Origin: Bacillota bacterium
GTDB taxonomy: Bacteria; Bacillota; Bacilli; Tumebacillales; Effusibacillaceae
Reading direction: 5' to 3'
Assembly (NCBI GenBank): GCA_020059765.1
Contig: JAGVBM010000235.1
Coordinates: 1-19,225 of the forward strand
DNA length: 19,225 bases
This document shows positions 1-7,391 of this stretch, piece after piece (positions within the stretch are counted from its first letter, which is position 1; every line of letters starts with the position of its first letter). The notes under the pieces are model-generated. The model was not told the origin of the DNA. It worked only from the letters and a program-made list of their open reading frames with translations, and made no database searches. Position numbers and translations under genes: made by a program.

Positions 1-57
1 ATCATCATCAGCCAACAATACTTTTGTGTATGTCGTAGCCAACAACCCCCTTCTCAT
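1..57 (-). CDS. possible N-terminus of a response regulator (partial, cut by window edge)
   Basis: The minus strand has an open frame from an in-frame stop at 135-133 to the window edge. From the ATG at 57 it encodes 19 residues ending in KVLLADDD. A beta strand followed by an Asp pair or triple is the usual start of a receiver domain (CheY/Spo0A/NarL type), where the acidic pair binds magnesium. The best purine-rich stretch (GAGAAGGGGG) lies just after this ATG, so an internal TTG start is also possible. Only 19 codons are visible, so the call is tentative. Two plus-strand frames are also open here but carry no recognisable motif. Confidence 0.35.
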   Translation of the reverse strand, partial: MRRGLLATTYTKVLLADDD

Positions 58-155
58 TGCCACGAAGTCCAAAAAACCAAGAAAATGCAGCAACTTCGAA
101 ATTTGTATAGCAGTTCGTAGATAAACATAATTTTATGGGTGTCCGACAGCAGGGA

Positions 156-186
156 AAGGGAACCTGCATATGATTCAGGTTCCCTT
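156..186 (-). terminator. hairpin terminator downstream of the acidic secreted protein
   Basis: A perfect 11-bp inverted repeat (AAGGGAACCTG / CAGGTTCCCTT) with a 9-nt loop lies 30 bp beyond the stop codon of the minus-strand gene at 217. On the minus strand the stem ends in CTTT and then CCCT, so the U tract is short. The other strand has an A-rich run after the stem, giving no better terminator in that direction. Termination of the 217-1368 transcript is the most likely role. Confidence 0.55.
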
Positions 187-216
187 CACAAAAAAAACTG
201 CCAGAACTTTCGGGAC

Positions 217-1368
217 TTACTTCAAGAGGGATACGAATGATTGATAAGCGTTGACAAGTTGGTTGTAATACTCAATCAGCTTGTTGTACAAGGAATAATC
301 ATCTGCAGTTTGTTCCGGCTGACTGTCGCCATCCTGTACGCTGCTATCACCAGTATCCGAATCACCCGTCGGTTGCGCTTCATTTTGATCAGACGCATTT
401 GCCGGGACTGGTTCAGTTTGTTGCGGATTTGTTTCGGTTTGATCAGGCTGGCTTTGCGGTTCTTCTGGAGTTGCAGCAGACTGTTCTTCATTTGCAGCAG
501 ACTGTTCTTCAGTCTGGACATCAGTATTTGTTGCGTGAACAACATTCTGTTCAACGGCAGTATCGGACTTTGTCTCAGCGGCAACAGAGGAATCTTCAGA
601 TTTCACTTCAGTTTTAACAGATGTTTCTTGAACAGCAGGGCTGTCTGCTTGTAGGTTTGCTTGTACGGCAGACGGTTCTGCCTGAACGTTTGTTGCGGCA
701 GCGGAAGACATCGCAACGTCAGCTTCTGCTTCACTTGATTGATCGGCTTCAGAAGAAGTGGATTCCGTTTCCTCAGGCTTAGAATTTTCGGCGGTGGAAG
801 ATTGAGGAGCTTCTGTTTGCCGCTCGCCGAACCAATTCGCAACAAACAACTGATAACTGTCGATCAAGCTTCTGTAATCATTGACAATTTCCTGATAAGT
901 GTCTTCAGTCCAGTTTGTATCGGTATCTTGGTCGACAGTTTGGTCTGAGGCAGGTTGTTCGTCGGAATTTGCCGTTTCATCTGCCGCCGCAGGCTCTTCA
1001 GTTTGTGCCGGGGCCGCAGGCTCTTCACGATCCGCCGTCGCGTTTTGTTTAGTTTCGTCAGCCGTCTCTTGTTCTGTTTCGTCGTTGTCTGTTTCACCTT
1101 TATCCCGCGCGACACTGCTGATGATCGAACCTTTTTCCGGTCCGCCCGGCAGTTGTTTTGCGAGTTGCGAAACGGTCGTGCCATGATTGCTTTCAAGCGG
1201 TTTTTCTGCAATTTTTTCGATCACGTTTTCCTGCATGGTTTGCAAGGTCGACACCGGCTTGTTCACTCCAGCGGCTGAAGCCACCCCGCCAACTCCGGTA
1301 AGAGCTGAAAACACAAAAGAACTGATCACAGCCAACGGCAGCCATTTTTTTGAACTTCCTTTTTCCAT
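217..1368 (-). CDS. secreted acidic low-complexity protein with two related amphipathic segments
   Basis: No family recognised. The 383-residue protein begins with a signal peptide (Lys-rich start, hydrophobic core, ASA-A cleavage about residue 33) and has no cysteine and no membrane anchor. Most of it is a Glu, Gln, Thr, Ser, Ala and Pro-rich chain that should be disordered. Two aromatic helical segments stand out, about residues 157-180 and the last 26 residues (358-383). Aligned without gaps they share about 7 of 23 positions (Y, Y, L, Y, Q, F, V). Short internal duplications (EEQSAA twice, EEPAA twice) suggest growth by slippage. The ATG at 1368 is chosen because AAGGAGG sits 10 nt upstream; the in-frame TTG two codons earlier is too close. 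It stands alone with a hairpin downstream. The function is unknown; a surface, matrix or spore-envelope role is only a guess. Confidence 0.75.
   Translation of the reverse strand: MEKGSSKKWLPLAVISSFVFSALTGVGGVASAAGVNKPVSTLQTMQENVIEKIAEKPLESNHGTTVSQLAKQLPGGPEKGSIISSVARDKGETDNDETEQETADETKQNATADREEPAAPAQTEEPAAADETANSDEQPASDQTVDQDTDTNWTEDTYQEIVNDYRSLIDSYQLFVANWFGERQTEAPQSSTAENSKPEETESTSSEADQSSEAEADVAMSSAAATNVQAEPSAVQANLQADSPAVQETSVKTEVKSEDSSVAAETKSDTAVEQNVVHATNTDVQTEEQSAANEEQSAATPEEPQSQPDQTETNPQQTEPVPANASDQNEAQPTGDSDTGDSSVQDGDSQPEQTADDYSLYNKLIEYYNQLVNAYQSFVSLLK
471..512. repeat. 21-bp tandem repeat (2 copies) in the acidic protein gene
   Basis: Two adjacent 21-bp units, 471-491 and 492-512, differ only at the last base. 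They encode EEQSAAN and EEQSAAT in the disordered part of the secreted protein. Because the period is a multiple of three, copy-number change would keep the reading frame. Confidence 0.85.
986..1027. repeat. 15-bp direct repeat with 27-bp period in the acidic protein gene
   Basis: The 15-mer GCCGCAGGCTCTTCA occurs at 986-1000 and again at 1013-1027, encoding the two EEPAA motifs. The period is nine codons, so the frame is kept. It is a second sign that this coding region expanded by internal duplication. Confidence 0.75.
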
Positions 1369-1601
1369 CCTCAAATCTCCTCCTTTAGTGTTTGCGGCTT
1401 GTCCGATCCGCTATCTATAACGATAAAGGGGAAATATGAGCATACTATGAATGGATTGCGAGGATATTCTTATCGAACTATTAAAATTCTATTATTTCAA
1501 GATATTGTCATACACTTTTGATTTATGGTTTGCTGCGCATGTCTTCTGGATCTTTTGGAGAAAGTAACTGTAGATTATGATGATGCAAGGAGGACTCAGA
1601 C

Positions 1602-2138
1602 ATGAACAACTTTCAGAAATCACTCCGTATTCTATCCGCAGCGGCCTTAACCTCCACCATGCTTTTCGGTTGCATGGCCAATCAGGCGCAGCCTCGTACT
1701 CAGCAGCAGGCACCGGGCAGAACTGTCCCGGCCCCTTACGGCAATGTGCAGCCTTCGCCTGCTCCATTCGGCACCACGCCAACTCCCCGCCCCTATGGAA
1801 ACACATTGATGCGGGAAGCGCAAAACATTGCCGATTCCCTTGCCGGGAAACACAACATCCGACGGGCAACTGTATTTATCACCAATTCAAATGCCTATGT
1901 GGCGGTTGATATTCCGAATCTGGCGCAGGGGCAAATCACTGACCAGATCAAGACGGATGTCGCCAATGAAGTTCGAAGGATTGACCCCAGCATTCAACAG
2001 GTTTATGTATCTGCCGATGCGGATGTATTCTCCCGGTTTCAAGGTTACAGCAACGATATTCGTGCCGGGCAACCGATTCAGGGAATTTATGACCGTTTCA
2101 GCGAGCTGACTCGCCGCCTCTTTCCGCAGCAACGCTGA
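1602..2138 (+). CDS. YhcN/YlaJ family sporulation lipoprotein
   Basis: Exported lipoprotein of 178 residues. The signal peptide ends in a lipobox, LFGC, with the acylated Cys at residue 24, so the mature protein should be membrane-anchored; in YhcN/YlaJ family members that membrane is the spore inner membrane. After a Pro/Gln-rich linker with repeated PYGN/PFGT motifs comes the family domain from about residue 70, with the typical run of AQNIADSL, RRATVFITNSNAYVAVD and the later DVANEVRRIDPSIQQVYVSADAD region. AAGGAGG lies 8 nt before the ATG. It is followed after 45 bp by the DUF1657 gene with no terminator between them, so the two are probably co-transcribed. The family's exact biochemical role is unknown; members are linked to spore outgrowth or are found next to spoVA genes. 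Confidence 0.85.
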   Translation: MNNFQKSLRILSAAALTSTMLFGCMANQAQPRTQQQAPGRTVPAPYGNVQPSPAPFGTTPTPRPYGNTLMREAQNIADSLAGKHNIRRATVFITNSNAYVAVDIPNLAQGQITDQIKTDVANEVRRIDPSIQQVYVSADADVFSRFQGYSNDIRAGQPIQGIYDRFSELTRRLFPQQR

Positions 2139-2183
2139 TGCAAGAATCCATTTTTATGAAAATCATTCGGAGGGGTTCCAATC

Positions 2184-2390
2184 ATGACGGTAGGCAGCAA
2201 ACTCCAGCAAACCATTGCTTCGATTGAATCAGCCAGTGCCAGTCTGAAACAGTTTTCCCTGGATACGTTGGATCCAACGGCCAAACAAATGTACAATCAG
2301 CTTGCTCAAACTCTGGATAACGCAAAAAGCACACTGCAGGCAAGAATGAGTTATATTCAACAGCAGGAGCCGCAATATAAGCAATCGTGA
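2184..2390 (+). CDS. DUF1657 domain protein
   Basis: Small soluble protein of 68 residues that fills the whole DUF1657 family length: start MTVGSKLQQTIAS, then ASASLKQFSLDTLD, the conserved AKQMYNQLAQTLDN helix, and a C-terminal EPQYK motif. It looks all-helical. GGAGGGG lies 9 nt before the ATG. It sits between the YhcN-like lipoprotein and the DUF421 gene. The same three families occur together in spoVA-type operons of spore formers, which points to the spore inner membrane as its place of action. The molecular function is not known. Confidence 0.85.
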   Translation: MTVGSKLQQTIASIESASASLKQFSLDTLDPTAKQMYNQLAQTLDNAKSTLQARMSYIQQQEPQYKQS

Positions 2391-2396
2391 ACTCTG

Positions 2397-2421
2397 GACG
2401 CCCAGAACGGGCGTCTTGTTT
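2397..2421 (+). terminator. intrinsic terminator after the DUF1657 gene
   Basis: GACGCCC / GGGCGTC forms a perfect 7-bp stem with a 5-nt loop, followed by TTGTTT, starting 7 bp after the DUF1657 stop. It would end or reduce transcription before the DUF421 gene, so that gene may depend on read-through or its own start. Confidence 0.7.
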
Positions 2422-2446
2422 CAATATGCACTTGTTTCGATATGCA
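2415..2446. repeat. 16-bp perfectly abutting tandem repeat
   Basis: CTTGTTTCAATATGCA (2415-2430) is followed directly by a second copy with one change, A to G (2431-2446). The first copy begins at the last base of the terminator stem and supplies its T tract. The second copy ends about 12 bp before the ribosome binding site of the DUF421 gene. It may be a simple duplication or a paired protein-binding site. Confidence 0.85.
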
Positions 2447-2475
2447 ACTGATACTACCGGGAGGAGTATAGTTCA

Positions 2476-3330
2476 ATGACCGTATTGTTATGGATGGGGC
2501 AAGCGTTTTCGGTGTTTCTGATTGCGTTTGCATTTATGCGGATCATGGGAAAACGATCCGTTGCGCAAATGTCAATTTTTGATCTGATTGTCGTAGTTTT
2601 GTTGGGTTCGATGTTGGCCAGTTCCCTTGCCAATGGAAAAACGGTTACGCAGACCCTCATAATCGGCGCTTTTATCGTGCTCGCTTATCTGTTAGCTTCC
2701 TATCTGATGCTGAACAATCGAGTACGGCAACTATTCCGCAGCAAACCGACCATATTGATCCACAAAGGCAATATTGATGAAACAGGGCTTCGCCAAACCC
2801 GTATCACCATACCGGAATTATTGGGACAACTGCGTCTGAAAGGATATTCCTCGATCGCCGATGTGGAATTTGCGATTATGGAAGAAGGAGGCGACTTGTC
2901 TGTCATTCCCAAATCACAGAAGGCGCCGGTAACTCCTTCAGTGTTAAGTATTACGACTGCCCCCGCCACCCTCCCTATCCCAGTGATCATGGACGGGGAA
3001 TGGATTGATGACAATCTGTCCTATTTGCAAAAGAGCCGCGAACATCTGTTGCAGCAATTGGCGATGTACGGGATCGAGTCGGAGGATCTGAATAAACTGA
3101 CGCTTGTACAGGTCGAACCGGATGGGAACTTAACCATCGACAAGAATGAACCGGCTTTCCAAGGGAAATTTCCTCCCGGCCAGTTTATGAGCGACGAACA
3201 GGCGTCAACCGCTATTATGCCGAATAATTCCGATTCGACGCCAATTTCCGAGATTGCCAAAAATGCGTTGGCCATCATCAAAGAGAAGGAATCAAAAGCC
3301 GAAAAAATAAACCAAGAAGTAAAACAATAA
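2476..3330 (+). CDS. DUF421 (YetF-type) membrane protein
   Basis: Membrane protein of 284 residues in the DUF421/YetF family. Three hydrophobic segments lie at about residues 5-24, 34-52 and 57-78, with the family motif MRIMGKRSVAQMSIFDLIV in between. A soluble domain follows, with KPTILIHKGNID and LRLKGYSSIADVEFAIMEEGGDLSVIPK, both hallmarks of YetF proteins. A hydrophilic tail of roughly 100 residues, longer than in the short family members, ends in a Lys/Glu-rich stretch. GGGAGGAG precedes the ATG by 9 nt. Related proteins encoded with spoVA genes (the so-called 2Duf) raise spore heat resistance and tighten the inner membrane. That role is inferred here from family and neighbours only. Confidence 0.85.
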   Translation: MTVLLWMGQAFSVFLIAFAFMRIMGKRSVAQMSIFDLIVVVLLGSMLASSLANGKTVTQTLIIGAFIVLAYLLASYLMLNNRVRQLFRSKPTILIHKGNIDETGLRQTRITIPELLGQLRLKGYSSIADVEFAIMEEGGDLSVIPKSQKAPVTPSVLSITTAPATLPIPVIMDGEWIDDNLSYLQKSREHLLQQLAMYGIESEDLNKLTLVQVEPDGNLTIDKNEPAFQGKFPPGQFMSDEQASTAIMPNNSDSTPISEIAKNALAIIKEKESKAEKINQEVKQ

Positions 3331-3358
3331 AGGAGAGCTGATAATAGCCCTCCTTTTT
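3329..3358. terminator. bidirectional terminator between converging genes
   Basis: AAAGGAG-A-GCT and AGC-C-CTCCTTT pair across a 6-nt loop with one A-C mismatch. On plus the stem runs into TTTTT after the DUF421 stop. On minus it is followed by TTTATTGTTTT about 25 bp after the gcvPB stop. It can serve both converging transcripts. Confidence 0.75.
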
Positions 3359-3383
3359 GCTTGCATCATTCTGTTGCCACAAA

Positions 3384-4844
3384 CTAGGCTCGTTCATACC
3401 GGAGAATCGGAGTTCTTGCTGCCATCGTTTCATCCAAGCGATTAACCACCGTATTATGGGGTGCATGTTTTACGATTTCCGGATTCTCTTCGACTTCCTT
3501 CGCTATTTGAATCATCGTATCAATAAACGCGTTCAAGGTTTCGATGTTCTCCGACTCGGTCGGCTCAATCATAATCGCTTCCTCAACATTCAGCGGGAAG
3601 TAAACCGTCGGCGGATGGAAGCCAAAATCCAGAATCCGCTTGGCAATGTCGAGGGTTTTGACCCCTTTTGCTTTCTGGCGTTTGCCGGATAACACAAATT
3701 CGTGCTTGCAAATCCGGTCGTAGGGCAAATCATAGTAAGGCTTCAATCGCTGCATCATGTAGTTGGCATTGAGCACCGCTTCTTCCGTCACACGCTTCAA
3801 GCCGTCCGGCCCCATCGTTCGAATGTAAGCATAGGCGCGTACCAAGATGCCGAAATTCCCGTAGAATCCTTTGACTTTTCCGATCGATTGCGGGACGTCG
3901 TAATTGAGCACATAGTTTCCGTCCCGGTACTCCACGACGGGAACCGGCAAGAAGGGAACCAGTTCTTTCTTGACACCGACGGGACCCGCTCCCGGACCGC
4001 CGCCGCCATGAGGCGTCGAGAATGTTTTATGAAGATTGAGGTGAACGACGTCAAATCCCATGTCTCCCGGGCGGGCATAACCAAGGATTGCGTTTGCGTT
4101 TGCTCCGTCGTAGTACAACAATCCTCCCGCTTCATGCACAATGTGGGCAATCTCCACTATATCTTCTTCAAACAGTCCCAATGTGGACGGATTGGTCAGC
4201 ATCAGGGCCGCTGTGTCCGGTCCGATCGCTTGACGCAGAGAATCAAGATCCACCCCGCCACGATCATTGGATTTAATGGTAATCGCGTTAAATCCGGCCA
4301 CTGTAGCGGAAGCGGGGTTCGTACCATGAGCCGTGTCCGGAACAATGACTTTCGTCCGCTTTTCCCCGCGTGCTTCATGATAGGCACGGATCAGCATCAA
4401 ACCGGTCCATTCCCCTTGCGCACCTGCAGCAGGCTGCAGTGATACGCGGTCCATACCCGTAATTTCTTCCAATTCGGTTTGCAGTTTATACAGCAGTTCG
4501 AGGGCACCTTGCACTGTTTCTTCCGATTGATACGGATGAATGGATGCAAATCCAGTCAATCGGGCCATCTGTTCGTTGCGTTTCGGGTTGTACTTCATCG
4601 TGCAGGAACCCAACGGATAAAAACCGTTGTCCACCCCATAGTTCCGTCTGGACAGTTCCGTATAATGACGGATCAAATCCACTTCGCTGACTTCCGGGAG
4701 TTCCGCCGCATCCTGCCGAATGTAGCCAGAGGGAATCATTTCGTCCAAGGATTGTTCCGGCACATCCGATTCCGGCAGACTGAATGCAATCCGACCGGGG
4801 CGGGACAATTCAAAAATTAGCGGTTGATTTTTTTCTTGTCTCAT
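3384..4844 (-). CDS. gcvPB: glycine dehydrogenase (decarboxylating) subunit 2
   Basis: PLP-binding half of the P-protein of the cytoplasmic glycine cleavage system. With subunit 1 it decarboxylates glycine and passes the aminomethyl group to lipoylated GcvH. The 486-residue length is normal for the split Bacillota form. The PLP lysine is K273 in LNLHKTFSTPHGGGGPG, and YYDGANAN (from residue 244) lies in the cofactor site. PLGSCTMKYNPK (77-88) is another conserved block. The ATG overlaps the gcvPA stop as ATGA, with GGAGGAG 6 nt upstream, so the two subunits should be translationally coupled. gcvH is not in this window. The gene is intact. Confidence 0.96.
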   Translation of the reverse strand: MRQEKNQPLIFELSRPGRIAFSLPESDVPEQSLDEMIPSGYIRQDAAELPEVSEVDLIRHYTELSRRNYGVDNGFYPLGSCTMKYNPKRNEQMARLTGFASIHPYQSEETVQGALELLYKLQTELEEITGMDRVSLQPAAGAQGEWTGLMLIRAYHEARGEKRTKVIVPDTAHGTNPASATVAGFNAITIKSNDRGGVDLDSLRQAIGPDTAALMLTNPSTLGLFEEDIVEIAHIVHEAGGLLYYDGANANAILGYARPGDMGFDVVHLNLHKTFSTPHGGGGPGAGPVGVKKELVPFLPVPVVEYRDGNYVLNYDVPQSIGKVKGFYGNFGILVRAYAYIRTMGPDGLKRVTEEAVLNANYMMQRLKPYYDLPYDRICKHEFVLSGKRQKAKGVKTLDIAKRILDFGFHPPTVYFPLNVEEAIMIEPTESENIETLNAFIDTMIQIAKEVEENPEIVKHAPHNTVVNRLDETMAARTPILRYERA

Positions 4845-6190
4845 AAGATCTCCTCCAATCGCTCAGCCAGCTTGTCGATCTCTGCTTTTGTCCGCAATTC
4901 GGTAACCGCCAGCAGCATGCTGCCCGCATATTCGGGATACGCTCGTCCCAAATCAAAACCGCCTATGATGTTGGACTCCATCAGTTTGCGGTTGATTTCT
5001 GCCGGATCCCCGGTCAGTTGAATGGCAAACTCATTGAAGAACGGTGCGTTGAACAACTGCTTCACACCTTTCACCGAAGTCAGCGACCGTTGTGCATAGT
5101 GGGCTTTTTGCAAATTTTGCTTCGCCACTTCTTGCAAACCCTGTTTGCCCATGTAGCTCAGGTACACGGTTGCAGCCAATGCGTTCAAAGCTTGATTGGA
5201 ACAAATGTTTGACGTTGCTTTTTCGCGGCGAATATGTTGTTCCCGTGCTTGCAAGGTCAACACAAACGCACGACGACCATCCAAATCTTTTGTTTGTCCG
5301 ACGACTCGCCCCGGAATCCGGCGTACGAGTTCTTTGGAGGTGGCCATCATGCCGAGATACGGGCCGCCGAAGGAAATTGTGTTGCCGAGCGATTGTCCTT
5401 CCGCCACGACAATATCAGCGCCAAATGTGCCAGGCGCCTCCAAAATTCCCATCGCAATCGGATTCACTGCCGCAACAAACAGGGCTTTGTGCTGGTGCGC
5501 CAGTTCCGCAAGGTTCTTGATGTCTTCAATCGAGCCGAAAAAGTTCGGGTATTGCACCAATACCCCGGCAATATTGTCGCCCAATTTTGCTTCCAGGTCC
5601 TTGACGCTGGTAACCCCGTCTTCGATGGCAATTTCTTCGACTTCAATATGCTGGCCGTAGGCATATGTTTTGATGACTTGCCGATATTCCGGATGAACAG
5701 CACGGGAAACAAGCAATTTGGAACGGCGAGTTGCCGCGCAAGCAATGATCCCCGCTTCTGCCATTGCGCTCGGTCCGTCATACATGGACGCGTTGGAAAC
5801 GTCCAGTCCAGTCAATTCGCACACCATGGATTGATATTCAAAAATCGCCTGCAGAATCCCTTGCGAAATTTCCGGCTGATAGGGAGTGTAAGCGGTATAG
5901 AATTCTGAACGGCTGATGATGGCGTCCACAACAGACGGAATGTAGTGTTGATACGCACCGGCTCCCAAAAAAGATACATATTCTTCCAGGTTCGCGTTTT
6001 TTCCTGCCATTTCGGCAAAATTGCGGTTCAATTCGATTTCCGACCATGCGGCGGGAAGGTCGAGCTCCCGTTTCAGACGAACTGATTCCGGAATGTCGGA
6101 AAACAGTTCTTCCACTTGCTTGATGCCCAAGGAATCAAGTATGGATTGGCGTTCCGCTTCCGTGTTCGGAATGTAGCCGTGTTTTTTCAA
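4841..6190 (-). CDS. gcvPA: glycine dehydrogenase (decarboxylating) subunit 1
   Basis: N-terminal-type subunit of the two-part P-protein, 449 residues, normal for the family. Recognisable blocks include FLGAGAYQHYIPSVVD (about residue 74), YTPYQPEISQGILQAIFEYQ, SMYDGPSAMAEA and the Gly-rich SFGGPYLGMMA. The start is TTG at 6190, not ATG: GAGGGG sits 8 nt upstream and the next residues match the usual family start (KKHGYIPNTEAERQ). It follows gcvT by 28 bp and overlaps gcvPB by 4 bp. It acts as the A half of a P-protein heterotetramer with GcvPB, and expression is tied to the upstream glycine riboswitch. Confidence 0.96.
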   Translation of the reverse strand: MKKHGYIPNTEAERQSILDSLGIKQVEELFSDIPESVRLKRELDLPAAWSEIELNRNFAEMAGKNANLEEYVSFLGAGAYQHYIPSVVDAIISRSEFYTAYTPYQPEISQGILQAIFEYQSMVCELTGLDVSNASMYDGPSAMAEAGIIACAATRRSKLLVSRAVHPEYRQVIKTYAYGQHIEVEEIAIEDGVTSVKDLEAKLGDNIAGVLVQYPNFFGSIEDIKNLAELAHQHKALFVAAVNPIAMGILEAPGTFGADIVVAEGQSLGNTISFGGPYLGMMATSKELVRRIPGRVVGQTKDLDGRRAFVLTLQAREQHIRREKATSNICSNQALNALAATVYLSYMGKQGLQEVAKQNLQKAHYAQRSLTSVKGVKQLFNAPFFNEFAIQLTGDPAEINRKLMESNIIGGFDLGRAYPEYAGSMLLAVTELRTKAEIDKLAERLEEIL

Positions 6191-6218
6191 ACTGATTACC
6201 CCCTCGTCGAGTCAGCGC

Positions 6219-7325
6219 TTATTTTTCCCGTTTGTAAAACGGCGTCTTGATGATTACGCCTTTGACAGGCTTATTGCGAATGATGATATCCAATTCTTGG
6301 CCAATGGTTGCGAATTCCGCTTCAATCAAGGCGAGTCCAATGTTTTTCTTGACGGTCGGTCCCATCGTGCCAGTGGTGACTTCGCCGATTTTGCGGCCAT
6401 TCACTTGCACTTCATAATGTGTGCGCGGAATGCCCCGTTCAATCATTTCAAAGCCAACCAGTTTGCGCTTGGCTCCTTGCTCTTTCTGTTTGGCCAATGC
6501 GTCACGGCCGATAAAGTCGGCAAAGTCGGCTTTGTCCAGTTTGACAAACATGCCGAGTCCGGCTTCAATCGGTGAGACGGTTGCGCTGATCTCCTGGCCG
6601 TACAGCGGCAATTTAGCTTCAAATCGCAATGTGTCTCGGGCGCCCAATCCAACCGGAACCAAGCCGTCTTCCTTGCCCGCTTGCAAAATGGCATTCCACA
6701 TGGCGATCGCCTGTTTGGCGTCGACATAAATTTCAAACCCGTCCTCCCCTGTATAACCGGTACGAGAGACGAGAGCCTTGATGCCGCCAACCGTTACTAC
6801 TTGGGCAAACCAGTAATATTTGATCGCAGACAAATCATAATCGGTCAACTTCTGCAAAATCCTTTCCGCCAAAGGTCCCTGCAGAGCCAATTGGGAAATG
6901 CCCTCCGACAAATTGACAATTTCGACATTGCCGAAAGAATTTTTGACAACCCACTCGAAATCTTTTTCAATATTTGCCGCATTCACCACCAATATGTAGT
7001 GATCTGCCGCATGCCGGTAAACGAGCAAGTCGTCCACACAACCTCCGTCCGGATAACACATCGGCGAATACAACGCTTGGTTGATCTCGATCTTTGAGGC
7101 ATCGTTCGTGATCCATCGTTGAATGTTGGCCAGTGCATCAGCACCTTTTACCTCAAGTTCCCCCATATGCGATACATCAAACAATCCGGCACGGGTACGC
7201 ACCGCTTCATGTTCATCGAGAATGCCGGAAAATTGGACAGGAAGTTCCCAGCCCCCGAAATCAATTGTTTTGCCGCCAGATTCCGCATAAACAGGGAACA
7301 GCGGCGTTCGCTTTAAAGTCGTCAT
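6219..7325 (-). CDS. gcvT: aminomethyltransferase (glycine cleavage T-protein)
   Basis: Transfers the methylene group from aminomethyl-GcvH to tetrahydrofolate, releasing ammonia. The protein has 368 residues. FDVSHMGE lies at 49-56, the GGCVDDLLVY block (catalytic Asp region) at about 94-103, RTGYTGEDGFEIY in mid-protein, and the C-terminal GCV_T_C region includes TTGTMGPTVKKNIGLA. A longer reading frame extends 20 codons upstream, but those codons run through the leader terminator. The ATG at 7325 is preferred because AAGGAGG lies 8 nt upstream and the MTTLKRTPLFPVY start is typical. It is the first gene of gcvT-gcvPA-gcvPB and lies directly behind a glycine riboswitch. Confidence 0.96.
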   Translation of the reverse strand: MTTLKRTPLFPVYAESGGKTIDFGGWELPVQFSGILDEHEAVRTRAGLFDVSHMGELEVKGADALANIQRWITNDASKIEINQALYSPMCYPDGGCVDDLLVYRHAADHYILVVNAANIEKDFEWVVKNSFGNVEIVNLSEGISQLALQGPLAERILQKLTDYDLSAIKYYWFAQVVTVGGIKALVSRTGYTGEDGFEIYVDAKQAIAMWNAILQAGKEDGLVPVGLGARDTLRFEAKLPLYGQEISATVSPIEAGLGMFVKLDKADFADFIGRDALAKQKEQGAKRKLVGFEMIERGIPRTHYEVQVNGRKIGEVTTGTMGPTVKKNIGLALIEAEFATIGQELDIIIRNKPVKGVIIKTPFYKREK

Positions 7326-7348
7326 TGCAAGACCTCCTTTTTTTTTGT

Positions 7349-7391
7349 AAATACAAAAGGAAACACAAAGGGAAGTCCCCTTCATGTTTCC
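7349..7391 (-). terminator. riboswitch-controlled leader terminator before gcvT
   Basis: On minus, GGAAACA (7391-7385) pairs with TGTTTCC (7365-7359), and inside it AAGGG (7382-7378) pairs with CCCTT (7372-7368), with a short two-by-two internal loop. The stem runs into TTTTGTATTT. The first stem bases overlap the last bases of aptamer 2 (GGGACAGGG). Ligand binding could therefore block the hairpin and allow transcription, as known for gcvT glycine switches in Bacillus. Confidence 0.75.

Noticed and set aside
241..1420. Several plus-strand open frames across the acidic secreted protein gene
   Set aside because: They are shadows of a low-complexity gene on minus, with Cys/Arg/Leu-rich unlikely translations and no ribosome binding sites; the minus frame has a signal peptide, a strong site and a terminator.
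1441..1516. CATACTA (1441-1447) and CATACACT (1509-1516) as forespore or mother-cell sigma factor -10 elements for the YhcN-like gene
   Set aside because: The -10 words fit sigma-G and sigma-E, but I could not find a matching -35 at the right distance for either, so no promoter feature is claimed.
2427..2456. TGCACT-17-GATACTA as a sigma-G promoter for the DUF421 gene
   Set aside because: The predicted start would fall inside the ribosome binding site, leaving almost no leader.
3702..4442. 246-codon plus-strand frame opposite gcvPB
   Set aside because: It is antisense to a fully conserved enzyme; its translation is Arg/His/Cys-rich with no motif or ribosome binding site.
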